Positions 1-8,000 of a stretch of DNA of 20,859 nt are shown here, piece by piece (the first letter of the stretch is position 1; every line of letters starts with the position of its first letter). Position numbers and translations under genes: made by a program. The notes below the pieces were generated by a model. The model ran no database searches. It saw only the letters and a list, made by a program, of their open reading frames with translations, and had not been told where the DNA came from. Source of the stretch: CAZHAM01 sp964530415 (GTDB lineage Bacteria; Patescibacteriota; WWE3; UBA101185; UBA10185); assembly GCA_964530415.1 (NCBI GenBank), contig CAZHAM010000010.1, positions 1 to 20,859 of the forward strand, read 5' to 3'.

Positions 1-2437
1 AATGATTTTTGTCCCCGTTGTTACGATGATTGCGCATAAATATCTTGTTTTGAGATTCAGCCCCTATGATTTAACAAGGCACCTAGTTTTATTTGGGTTA
101 TTATTTGTAGCTTTAAACGGCTGGTGGCTTGTTCCCGCAGTGCAAAAAATTACAACCGATTTTTCAGATATTCAAGAAAGCGGGCAGGACTTTGTGACTA
201 TAGATCGAACTAGGCAGTTTGACACGCTAAGCTTTTTAGGAAGCTGGGCTTTTAGGGAAAAAATTTACGGAACAGATTATTATTATTTTCCGTACAATAT
301 GTACTACGACAAGTTTCCGCTTGTAATTTTAAAATACTTTCCCCTTTTATTTATAGGTATCGGTATATTTAAGCTAATCAAGAAAGCTGAAAGCGACGAG
401 GATATATTACTTTATAAATTCTTAGTATTTTTGTCGTCAATGTTTCTAATTTTCCTCTTTTTAGAAAAAGGAACCTCGGGATTGTGGGGCAGCGGATTTA
501 ACTACATCTTTAAAAATGTGCCTTTCTTTTGGATGTTTAGAGAACCGTATTCAAAATTTGCACCTTTATCCTCATTTTTCGGCGCGATTATTATGGCTTT
601 TGGGATACGTGTATTATCCAATTTTCTAAGCGAGAAAAAAATACCAAAACCAGTTACCAGTGCAATAGCTTTAGTAGTTATTTTAGCAATTTCATTTCCT
701 TTTATTACAAATCAGATTATATGGGATGTAAACGACGGTGCCGTACGTTCATACCATGTAAAACCGTCAGAAAGTTGGAGTCAACTAACAGATAACTTTA
801 AACCTAAAACTAACCAAAATTATTTATTGTACCCATCTGGAGGCTTTGTTGACCGTGTAAATTGGGAGTCGGGGTATTCGGGTAATCCGTTTCTCATCTT
901 CACGAATGTGAAGATTCTCAGTCCGGGGTCTGGGTACATTGAAAACCAGAATTTGAGCATTGTTTCAAATTATTTATACAAAAATTTGTTAAGGTATCCT
1001 GATAAAATTATTGAATTAAGCAGTGTATACAACATCGGGGGAATTATTTTTCAAAACAATATAAGTGATATTGATATTGAAGGATCGAAAGCCTATATAC
1101 AGAAGAATTTTGACAAGTACAAAGTGTACGAAAACAGCGATTATATAGTTTACGAGTTTGGAGAAAATCAATCTCAAATGTCTGTTTTAGACAAAAACAG
1201 CATTTACAAAATCTCCGATGAAGATTTTAATCACTATTTAAAGATTAGATCGCAAATATCTTCTGATAAGTATTTAAAAATTAATTCTGGTGAAGAAAAA
1301 GATATATACTTTTTAGATCCGCAAAATCCGGCGCTAAATACTCAGCAGAAAACTTTGATTTATGATTTAAGAGCTTTAAAAACCGGTGTTTACAATATTC
1401 ACACAATAGATTTGGACTCAAATATCGCTAAAGTTTACACAGATAATACGGAAATCGCATTTAACAATGCCGAGGGAGTGTCCTCTTTTGAAATTGGGAA
1501 AAATTTAGAATGCTGTGATTTGTTAAAAATCGATACTGAAGTTGTCGATAATTTAAAGTTCGCAGAGGATTGGCAGATAATTGATGCTTCAAAGAGTGTA
1601 AATAAGGACACCATCTCAGTTCAGACTAATAATTTGGACTTGGGGGTGAAAAATATCGGATATATTAAAAAAGTTGAAAACATGTCCGACGATAGACAGT
1701 ACGTAGTTACTCTTGATGGAGAATATATAGGAGAAGACGGTTTTATACTCGAATTTATTGAAAAAGACATTAACTCTGGGGTTCATTACATTTTGTCTTA
1801 TGGAAAAACGTTAAATTTAGATCAGGAGTTGTATTTTAAATATAATCCGTTCTCGAATGTTTTAAGACTCTCGGATAACACGGGCATGTACTTTGGTATT
1901 ACAAACGAACTTGATCAAAGTACAGATCGGGAAACCGATGACAAAAAAGTCGAAAGTATCGATATAACTAAACTTGAAATAAGAAATTTATACGAACCTC
2001 AGCTTATCGTTGAGACCGATTTTAATTTGGACGACTTGCTCAATTCAAAATCAGAAAATGTCGAATACAAAGAAGTAAAAGAATATTTGATACTCGGAAA
2101 ATTTAATGTTGGCGGCGAAAACAATTATTTGCAATATAAACAGGCATATAACCCAAATTGGAAATTAATGAATATTTCGGAAAACGAGTATGCAAAATAC
2201 CAAAACAGAGTTACTTCGCTTGACTACTTTAAAATTTTAATCCAATCAATAAACGGGAAATCTCCTGAAAATATCGAATATTATTCAAATGGGTGGGAGT
2301 TAAAAGAATCGGAAAATTTATTTGTACTTGTTTTTGTTCCAGCTGTTTTATCAAAAGTACTTCTTTGGGTTTGCAGCATAGCTTTTGCCACACTAATATT
2401 AGGAATCATTTATTTTAAGAAGGTAAAACGTGTCTAG
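1..2437 (+). CDS. Large GT-C-type membrane glycosyltransferase, 5'-truncated (AftD/DUF3367-like)
   Basis: The reading frame is open to the left edge, and the first ATG (base 2) lies in the middle of a membrane protein, so the true start is outside the window. About 811 residues are visible. Residues 1 to about 240 hold several hydrophobic helices and loops with the motifs NGWWLVP and FREPYSKF. Residues of about 255-780 are hydrophilic and probably lie outside the membrane. A single helix near residues 785-805 is followed by a basic tail (KKVKRV). The pattern of helices, a long extracytoplasmic part containing a YNPNW element, and a final anchor resembles the arabinofuranosyltransferase-like (DUF3367) and YfhO-type GT-C proteins, which transfer sugars from polyprenyl-phosphate donors on the outer face. 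The catalytic acidic loop would lie upstream, so activity cannot be judged. The exact family is inferred from layout rather than a decisive motif. Confidence 0.55.
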   Translation, partial: MIFVPVVTMIAHKYLVLRFSPYDLTRHLVLFGLLFVALNGWWLVPAVQKITTDFSDIQESGQDFVTIDRTRQFDTLSFLGSWAFREKIYGTDYYYFPYNMYYDKFPLVILKYFPLLFIGIGIFKLIKKAESDEDILLYKFLVFLSSMFLIFLFLEKGTSGLWGSGFNYIFKNVPFFWMFREPYSKFAPLSSFFGAIIMAFGIRVLSNFLSEKKIPKPVTSAIALVVILAISFPFITNQIIWDVNDGAVRSYHVKPSESWSQLTDNFKPKTNQNYLLYPSGGFVDRVNWESGYSGNPFLIFTNVKILSPGSGYIENQNLSIVSNYLYKNLLRYPDKIIELSSVYNIGGIIFQNNISDIDIEGSKAYIQKNFDKYKVYENSDYIVYEFGENQSQMSVLDKNSIYKISDEDFNHYLKIRSQISSDKYLKINSGEEKDIYFLDPQNPALNTQQKTLIYDLRALKTGVYNIHTIDLDSNIAKVYTDNTEIAFNNAEGVSSFEIGKNLECCDLLKIDTEVVDNLKFAEDWQIIDASKSVNKDTISVQTNNLDLGVKNIGYIKKVENMSDDRQYVVTLDGEYIGEDGFILEFIEKDINSGVHYILSYGKTLNLDQELYFKYNPFSNVLRLSDNTGMYFGITNELDQSTDRETDDKKVESIDITKLEIRNLYEPQLIVETDFNLDDLLNSKSENVEYKEVKEYLILGKFNVGGENNYLQYKQAYNPNWKLMNISENEYAKYQNRVTSLDYFKILIQSINGKSPENIEYYSNGWELKESENLFVLVFVPAVLSKVLLWVCSIAFATLILGIIYFKKVKRV

Positions 2438-2654
2438 CTTGGGAATAATTATTATCTATTTGATTGCAAGAAAGTATATCAAGCAGATACCGGTTGTTGC
2501 TATGGCCTTATTTGTTTTCTTTTTATTTCTTACCCCCTTGATATTTATGACCGGAATCGAAGCGTCCGCTGAAGAAATGGCTTCGATGGCGTTTGTATTT
2601 TTGTTAACTATTTTTCTTGAAGCTTTTATTAAGAATTTTATTGAAAAATAGCCT
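2430..2654 (+). CDS. Small two-helix membrane protein, function unknown
   Basis: The 73-residue product has two hydrophobic segments (about residues 4-12 extended through 20-40, and 48-66) separated by a short acidic stretch (EASAEEMAS). It starts with GTG, overlaps the end of the preceding glycosyltransferase by 8 bases, and is preceded by a purine-rich AAGAAGG about 6 bases upstream, so translational coupling is likely. I do not recognise the family. Its position between a giant GT-C protein and other membrane proteins suggests a small partner of the glycan machinery, but that is context only. A shorter product from a later start is possible. Confidence 0.55.
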
Positions 2655-3089
2655 ATGTTGATACTTCATGAAATACTTCATTTCGTAACCTACATTCTTT
2701 TGTTTTTAATCGTGTACGCGATTCAAAAAAACAAAATGAATTTAACCAATTTTATAACAGGTCTTATCGCGACAATATTTTTAGATTTGGATCATTTAAT
2801 TGATTACTTTTTGCATAACGGCATAAGATTTAGTTTGTCTGAATTTCTGACCGGCCAAAATTTTATGGAATCAGGAAAAGCGTATGTGATATTTCACGGA
2901 TGGGAGTTTGTTTTAATAATTATAGTTGCGTATATCCTGATTAAAAAACAAAATACAAAGAATTTCTTACTGAGTATCATTATCGGTTTAACTGCACATC
3001 TGTTTTTTGATTCGGTAGCAAATGGAATGGGCAGATACTTCTATTTTATATCCTATAGAATCGCGACCTCATTTGTACTATATAATTAA
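2655..3089 (+). CDS. Small multi-pass membrane protein with His/Asp motifs (YdjM/DUF457-like metal-dependent hydrolase family)
   Basis: The 144-residue protein has about four membrane segments. Candidate metal ligands cluster at segment ends: His5 and His9; a DLDHLID block giving Asp44, Asp46, His47 and Asp50; His81 with Glu84 in FHGWE; and His115 with Asp119 in HLFFD. This arrangement matches the membrane-bound metal-dependent hydrolase group typified by YdjM, whose true substrate is poorly known. The ATG follows the stop of the preceding small gene by 3 bases without a Shine-Dalgarno, so it is probably cotranscribed. The last codons contain a perfect TATAAT that may serve the next gene. Family assignment is moderate; the reaction is unknown. 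Confidence 0.55.
   Translation: MLILHEILHFVTYILLFLIVYAIQKNKMNLTNFITGLIATIFLDLDHLIDYFLHNGIRFSLSEFLTGQNFMESGKAYVIFHGWEFVLIIIVAYILIKKQNTKNFLLSIIIGLTAHLFFDSVANGMGRYFYFISYRIATSFVLYN
3081..3086 (+). promoter_or_regulatory. Putative -10 box for a leaderless start at 3093
   Basis: A perfect TATAAT lies inside the last sense codons of the preceding gene and ends exactly 6 bases before the ATG at 3093. That spacing would put the transcription start on the A of the ATG. No convincing -35 is visible, so this is an internal promoter candidate only. Confidence 0.4.
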
Positions 3090-3092
3090 GTT

Positions 3093-4475
3093 ATGAAAAA
3101 AGTATTTTTCATTGTTTTTACTGCCTATTTTGGACTTTGGTTCATTTTGTTTAAACTTGGAGTTAACTCTTTGCCCATTCAATCAGAAGATACTGTTCCC
3201 GCTATGTTTTTGCCTTATGCAATTATTGAGAACCGCACGCTTTATTTAACTGATTATTACGATCAAATGATAGAGCGATATCCGCATCCGGATGACCGAA
3301 GCTACGAAAAGGGAATGACGCCTTTTTATTTAAAAAAAATCGGTAATGAGTTTGCCTCCGCTTTTACATTGATTACCCCGATACTGGCACTTCCCGTATA
3401 TTTATTCCCGATACTATTTAACATCCCGCCGACCTGGGACGTTTTAATTGTGCTTTCTCATTTAAGTTCGGCAGTTTTAATGGCTTTAAGCGCCTCTTTG
3501 ATGTTTTACCTTTTAAACACCTTTTTAGTTAAAGATAAGAAAAATGCCGAGTTACTCACTTTTATTTATGCTTTTGGAACTGTCAATTTTGCGATGCTGT
3601 CTCAGTCTTTGTGGCAGCACGGAATAGTTGAGCTTTTGGCAATTTTGCAGTTAATTGTTTTATACAAATATTTTAATTTTAATGGTTATAAGTTTGTAGT
3701 TTTGCTCGGTTTTCTAAGCGGAATAACCTTTTTAACTAGACCTACAGCGATTTTAATATCAGGCTTTATTTTTTTAGCCTTGATTATTAACGCGTACATC
3801 AAAACAAACAAATTAAATTTAAAACTTTTCGGCTATTATTTTTTAGGACTTTTAGTGCCAGCTCTATTTTTTTGGTGGTACAACAGTACTTACTATGTTG
3901 ATATTTCAAACCAAGGCTATGCCTCACAACTTTTTGAAGGGTGGCTGGGTAATTTTCCCGAAAGCTTTGCCGGTATATGGCTGTCGCCGAGTAAGGGAAT
4001 ATTGGTATTTACACCTGTTTTTATATTTTCCTTTGTTGGTCTGTATCTGGCGTTAAAAAAAGGCATTAAAGAAAATTATATATATTTGATTTTTGCTTTA
4101 ATTGTTTTAGCCCACACGCTGGTTATGAGCTTTTGGAAGCACTGGTATGGTGGATTTTCCTTTGGTTACAGGATGAGTTCCGAAATAGTACCATTTTTAG
4201 TGCTATTGCTCGTTCCGTTTGTACAAAGTGCCTCTTTTAATAAGTATAAGAAAGTTTTTGTAGTTTTCGTTGTTATATCAGTTTTAATCGAACTTTACGG
4301 CATGGTATTTTTTGACGGAATTTGGCATAACGCTTACGACAAGGGTTTTACCGACACTTCATGGCTCTGGTCGTTAAAAGATTCAGAATTTGCGTTTAAC
4401 ATCCGGAGGCTAATGGTCAAGTTTGGTATGATGGACAGAGCGTGTCCCCAGTGTCTTCCCGGATATGAAACATAG
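3093..4475 (+). CDS. GT-C-type integral membrane glycosyltransferase (PMT/RgtA-like)
   Basis: The 460-residue protein has about ten membrane helices, the first at residues 4-20. The first extracytoplasmic loop carries a charged patch including HPDDRS near residue 65. A WQHG motif sits at residues 174-177, and a W-rich WYGGFSFGYR motif lies near residues 350-360. The last feature is typical of membrane glycosyltransferases of the PMT superfamily, which use lipid-linked sugar donors on the outer face. A hydrophilic C-terminal tail contains a CPQC pair. It starts 3 bases after the preceding gene and has no Shine-Dalgarno; a perfect -10 box sits just upstream. The donor and acceptor sugars cannot be told from sequence. 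Confidence 0.7.
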   Translation: MKKVFFIVFTAYFGLWFILFKLGVNSLPIQSEDTVPAMFLPYAIIENRTLYLTDYYDQMIERYPHPDDRSYEKGMTPFYLKKIGNEFASAFTLITPILALPVYLFPILFNIPPTWDVLIVLSHLSSAVLMALSASLMFYLLNTFLVKDKKNAELLTFIYAFGTVNFAMLSQSLWQHGIVELLAILQLIVLYKYFNFNGYKFVVLLGFLSGITFLTRPTAILISGFIFLALIINAYIKTNKLNLKLFGYYFLGLLVPALFFWWYNSTYYVDISNQGYASQLFEGWLGNFPESFAGIWLSPSKGILVFTPVFIFSFVGLYLALKKGIKENYIYLIFALIVLAHTLVMSFWKHWYGGFSFGYRMSSEIVPFLVLLLVPFVQSASFNKYKKVFVVFVVISVLIELYGMVFFDGIWHNAYDKGFTDTSWLWSLKDSEFAFNIRRLMVKFGMMDRACPQCLPGYET

Positions 4476-4483
4476 TAATTTCC

Positions 4484-4492
4484 TGCTAGAAT
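4484..4492 (+). promoter_or_regulatory. Extended -10 promoter for the 4500 operon (leaderless)
   Basis: In the 24-base gap after 4475, TGC followed by TAGAAT forms an extended -10 element. The hexamer ends 7 bases before the ATG at 4500, so the predicted transcription start is at or within a base of the start codon. No good -35 is seen, which an extended -10 can tolerate. It probably drives the run of genes 4500-11036. Confidence 0.55.
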
Positions 4493-4499
4493 GAGATAA

Positions 4500-5708
4500 A
4501 TGCAAAGCCGGCAAGAAGGACAAAAGTACAACATTGTGTGCTTATCCAATCAAATTTGGGATTACCCTCTTTGGACAAATAAAAAACATGTAATGAAAAG
4601 GCTTTCTGAGCAGGGCCATAACGTTATATTTGTTGACCCGCCGATCAATACTGGCTTTTTGTTTTTTAAACACGTAAAAGCTGGAAAATGGAACCTGAAA
4701 AGAATTTTGGAGTGGACTTATAAGGACGAAAATATTACTGTTTTTTCACCCTTAAATTTTTTCCCTGCCTTTGAATTTTTGTCCAAGATGCATTCCCAGT
4801 TAATAAGCGATTTATCAACTAAAAAGTTTGATAAAAATTTAAAAACTATACTGTGGGTTTACCACGTTGAAATTGCCGGGATAAAAAATTATATTGATAA
4901 AATTTCTCACGATGTTTTAGTTTATGATTGTGTAGATAATTACCCCGCTTTTCCAAAATATGACACTTTAGAAAAAAAAGAAAAAGTAATCAAACAGGAG
5001 GAGTTTTTAGCAAAACAAGCCGACATAGTTTTTGCAACCGCACCCGGATTAATGGATAAACTAAAAAAATACAACACAAATGTTCACTTTATGCCAAATG
5101 TTGGGGATTTTGATAAATTTGTAACTTCACAAAACTACAAAAAGGATTTACCTGAAGAAATAAGGAATTTAAAAAGACCGATAATTGGCTATACGGGGGC
5201 AGTGGACGAATATAAATTTGATGCACAACTTGTGAAGAAACTTGCCAAAGATTATCCGAATTATACTTTTGTGATTATCGGCCCTCTGGCATTAAAAGAC
5301 AGAGAAGCTTCGGCCCAAGATATTGGACTGGGTGATTTGGAAAACGTTGTATTTTTAAAATCAAAGCCGTATAGCGAGATTCACAAGTATTTCGCAGGTT
5401 TTGATTCATTTATAATTCCCTATCAGTTAAACGACTATACCGTCGGCGGATGTTTTCCTGTAAAATTCCACGACGCGTTAGCCGCAGGGCTACCTGTAGT
5501 TGTAACTGATTTACCGGCATACGCTCCGTTTGAGGATGTTAGTTATATTTCAAAAAGTTATAATGAGTTTTCACAAAACATCAGAAAATCACTTGAAGAA
5601 GACAATGAACAAAGAATTAAGCAAAGACAGTGGGTTGCAAAAGATAATAATTGGGACGGAAAAGTATCAAAAATGCTCGCACTTATTAATGAGTTGACAA
5701 ATAAATAA
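4500..5708 (+). CDS. GT4-type glycosyltransferase (TuaH/WcaI-like)
   Basis: The 402-residue cytosolic protein has the GT-B two-domain pattern. The N-terminal half has strand-helix repeats and a VYDCVDNYPAF motif near residues 140-150, as in TuaH-like transferases of teichuronic acid clusters. The C-terminal nucleotide-binding half begins with a GYTGAV element near residue 230 and has a donor-site block GCFPVKFHDALAAGLPVV near residues 316-333. That block has Lys and Asp where many GT4 enzymes have the Glu-X7-Glu pair. It starts at an ATG 7 bases after a -10 box and has no Shine-Dalgarno, so it is the first gene of its transcript. The next gene starts one base after its stop. It should transfer a nucleotide-activated sugar to a lipid-linked glycan; the sugar is unknown. 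Confidence 0.8.
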   Translation: MQSRQEGQKYNIVCLSNQIWDYPLWTNKKHVMKRLSEQGHNVIFVDPPINTGFLFFKHVKAGKWNLKRILEWTYKDENITVFSPLNFFPAFEFLSKMHSQLISDLSTKKFDKNLKTILWVYHVEIAGIKNYIDKISHDVLVYDCVDNYPAFPKYDTLEKKEKVIKQEEFLAKQADIVFATAPGLMDKLKKYNTNVHFMPNVGDFDKFVTSQNYKKDLPEEIRNLKRPIIGYTGAVDEYKFDAQLVKKLAKDYPNYTFVIIGPLALKDREASAQDIGLGDLENVVFLKSKPYSEIHKYFAGFDSFIIPYQLNDYTVGGCFPVKFHDALAAGLPVVVTDLPAYAPFEDVSYISKSYNEFSQNIRKSLEEDNEQRIKQRQWVAKDNNWDGKVSKMLALINELTNK

Positions 5709-5709
5709 T

Positions 5710-6864
5710 ATGAAAATTGCGTATGTTTTAAATTCAGGAAATCCCGGTGGAACAGAAAGACACGTTTTAGATCTAGTAAAAGGTATGGTAAAAAGGGGGC
5801 ATAGGGTGTTTGTGTGGTGTAAGGATGGAGAAATTGCAAAGTGGTATGAAGAAGCGGGAGCGGAGGTTTACAGAAGCGAAATTACATCTGATATCGATCC
5901 CAAATACATTTTAAATTTGGTTAATTTTTTAAGAAATAACAAAATCGATGTTCTCCACGCACACGATCTAAAACCGGCGACAAACGCACTATTTGCATCA
6001 ATACTTTCAAGAACAAAAGTTAAAATTACGCACATACATACACCGATGTCTGAGTGGCAGGTTCCCTCAACTCTCAAAAAGATTGTTACTTTTATTCAAA
6101 TAAGATGCTATTCATTTTTGGTAAATACCTTTTCGGATTCAGAAATTGCATTAACTAATACACGAAAAATAGTAAAACTAGCCGAAGGCATCAGTGATAA
6201 GAAACTAACCATAATTCATAACGGTTTGGACGAGACAAGACTACTTCATTCAGAAGAAGAAAAAAAACAAAGCAGAGAGGCAGTTAAAAATAACTACGGG
6301 ATTCCCCAGGAAGCTTTTGTTATCGGCGTGATTAGCAGAATTTCTGAGGAAAAGGGACATACAGTATTGTTAAAAGCATTCAAATCATTTTTGGATAAAA
6401 ATAACGAACTTTCGCGAGATGTATACTTGATAATAGCCGGAGGCGGTCCTTTAGAAAACGAATTAAGGCAAAAAGTTCAGGAAATGAATTTTGACGGCAA
6501 AGTCATAGTTACCGGAATCTTTCCTGATGATGTGCAACCTATGTTTTACGATACTTTTGATATTTTTGTTTTCCCCTCTCTTGCGGAAGGATTTGGTTTA
6601 GTACTTATTGAAGCAATGCTCTGTAATATACCAGTAATATGTTCAGACCTGGATGTTTTAAAAGAAGTGAGCGGTTTAAACGCTGTATTTTTTAAAACAG
6701 GAGATTATGTAGATCTGTCCAGAAAGCTTTACGAGATGCGTTCGCAAATGGTTCAAAGCACTTACGAGCCACATCCAACACAGGAATTTATACTTAAAAA
6801 TTATTCTATGGATAAATTTATTACCGAATACGAAAACTTATACGGAAGGTTTTTAACCAAATGA
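5710..6864 (+). CDS. GT4 family glycosyltransferase
   Basis: The 384-residue protein is a canonical GT-B retaining glycosyltransferase. It has an N-terminal GGTERHV glycine-rich acceptor-side loop, a mid-protein HNGLDE element that begins the donor domain, ISRISEEKGH near residue 215, and the donor-binding Glu-X7-Glu pair at Glu293 and Glu301 (EGFGLVLIE). It starts one base after the preceding stop, and its own stop overlaps the next start by 4 bases, so the three GT4 genes here are surely cotranscribed. The expected role is adding one sugar of the repeat unit on the cytosolic face. Confidence 0.9.
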   Translation: MKIAYVLNSGNPGGTERHVLDLVKGMVKRGHRVFVWCKDGEIAKWYEEAGAEVYRSEITSDIDPKYILNLVNFLRNNKIDVLHAHDLKPATNALFASILSRTKVKITHIHTPMSEWQVPSTLKKIVTFIQIRCYSFLVNTFSDSEIALTNTRKIVKLAEGISDKKLTIIHNGLDETRLLHSEEEKKQSREAVKNNYGIPQEAFVIGVISRISEEKGHTVLLKAFKSFLDKNNELSRDVYLIIAGGGPLENELRQKVQEMNFDGKVIVTGIFPDDVQPMFYDTFDIFVFPSLAEGFGLVLIEAMLCNIPVICSDLDVLKEVSGLNAVFFKTGDYVDLSRKLYEMRSQMVQSTYEPHPTQEFILKNYSMDKFITEYENLYGRFLTK

Positions 6865-7994
6865 GAGTTTTAATCCAAGGGCGAATAGAGCTCCAAAAAG
6901 GCAAGGGCGGGGGAGATATGATCCAGATTGAAAATACAATGAACGAGTTGAAGGAACTTAGAGTTGAGGTCGATTTTAAACCTTACCCAGGTTTTGACCC
7001 AGAAGGTTACGACATAGTGCATATATTCCAGCTTGATTGGACACCAGAGACATACATTTATGCGGATCTTGCTAATAAGAGGGGAATTCCGATAGTAATC
7101 TCACCGATCCATCACAGCGTAAAAGAAGTAAAGAGGTTTGATGACGAATATGTTTTTGATTTTAGGAGGCTCTCAGGATTCTTATTTGAAGATCAATTTA
7201 GCAGAGATACATTGAAAAATATTTACCGATCATTTTTTAATCCGCAAAAATTATACTCGACAATGCTAAGCGCTAGAATGGGATTTAAAAATATGCAGAC
7301 AAAGATTTTAACAATGGCGGCAGCAGTTTTGGTTCAAACAAATCTTGAGGCTCAGGATTTAAAAGAAACATTTAATGTAGATTTTTCTTGGTATAAGATT
7401 CCTAACGGCGTAAGTTCGGCATTTTTGGATACTTCAAATTTTAAAAATCGGTTTGATTTTGAAGATTATGTTATTTGCGTAGGAAGATTGGAACCACGAA
7501 AAAATCAAATTAAAATAATTGAAGCTGTTAACTTGCTACGTCAGAAAACTCAAAAAGATATAAAACTAGTGCTGGTAGGATCTAAAAGTCCCCGAAATCA
7601 TTTTGAATACACATACAGGCTAAATCAGCAGTTAAAAAAATACGATTGGGTGAAGCACATTGACTATATCCCAAATTCAGAAATGCCCGGATTATATAAG
7701 TTTGCTAAAGTCGGAGTTTCGGCGAGCTGGTTCGAGACAACAGGCTTAACTAGTTTAGAGGCAGTTTTTTGCGGAACAAACGCTGTTGCTTCGGGGGATC
7801 GGGCAAAAGAATACCTTGGGGATTACGCAAGTTTTTGTGATCCGGGAAGTGTAGAATCAATATTATCAGCTGTTGAAAGCCAGTATTTTAAGCCAAGACC
7901 GAAAATTGATGAGAGTATTAAAAACGAGTACACTTGGAAAAACGCGGCCAAAATGACTTTGACAGCTTATAATCAAGTTTTGAACCGCAAATAA
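6861..7994 (+). CDS. GT4 family glycosyltransferase
   Basis: The 377-residue GT-B protein has an N-terminal glycine-rich GKGGGDMIQ loop, an acceptor-side SPIHHS motif near residue 90, CVGRLEPRKN at the start of the donor domain near residue 206, and the Glu-X7-Glu pair at Glu292 and Glu300 (FETTGLTSLE). The ATG overlaps the preceding gene by 4 bases (ATGA). A GGAAGG run lies about 11 bases upstream, a weak Shine-Dalgarno at best. The next gene, the Wzy-ArnT fusion, starts 6 bases after the stop, so it belongs to the same transcript. The sugar is not predictable. Confidence 0.88.
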   Translation: MRVLIQGRIELQKGKGGGDMIQIENTMNELKELRVEVDFKPYPGFDPEGYDIVHIFQLDWTPETYIYADLANKRGIPIVISPIHHSVKEVKRFDDEYVFDFRRLSGFLFEDQFSRDTLKNIYRSFFNPQKLYSTMLSARMGFKNMQTKILTMAAAVLVQTNLEAQDLKETFNVDFSWYKIPNGVSSAFLDTSNFKNRFDFEDYVICVGRLEPRKNQIKIIEAVNLLRQKTQKDIKLVLVGSKSPRNHFEYTYRLNQQLKKYDWVKHIDYIPNSEMPGLYKFAKVGVSASWFETTGLTSLEAVFCGTNAVASGDRAKEYLGDYASFCDPGSVESILSAVESQYFKPRPKIDESIKNEYTWKNAAKMTLTAYNQVLNRK

Positions 7995-8000
7995 CAGCCT

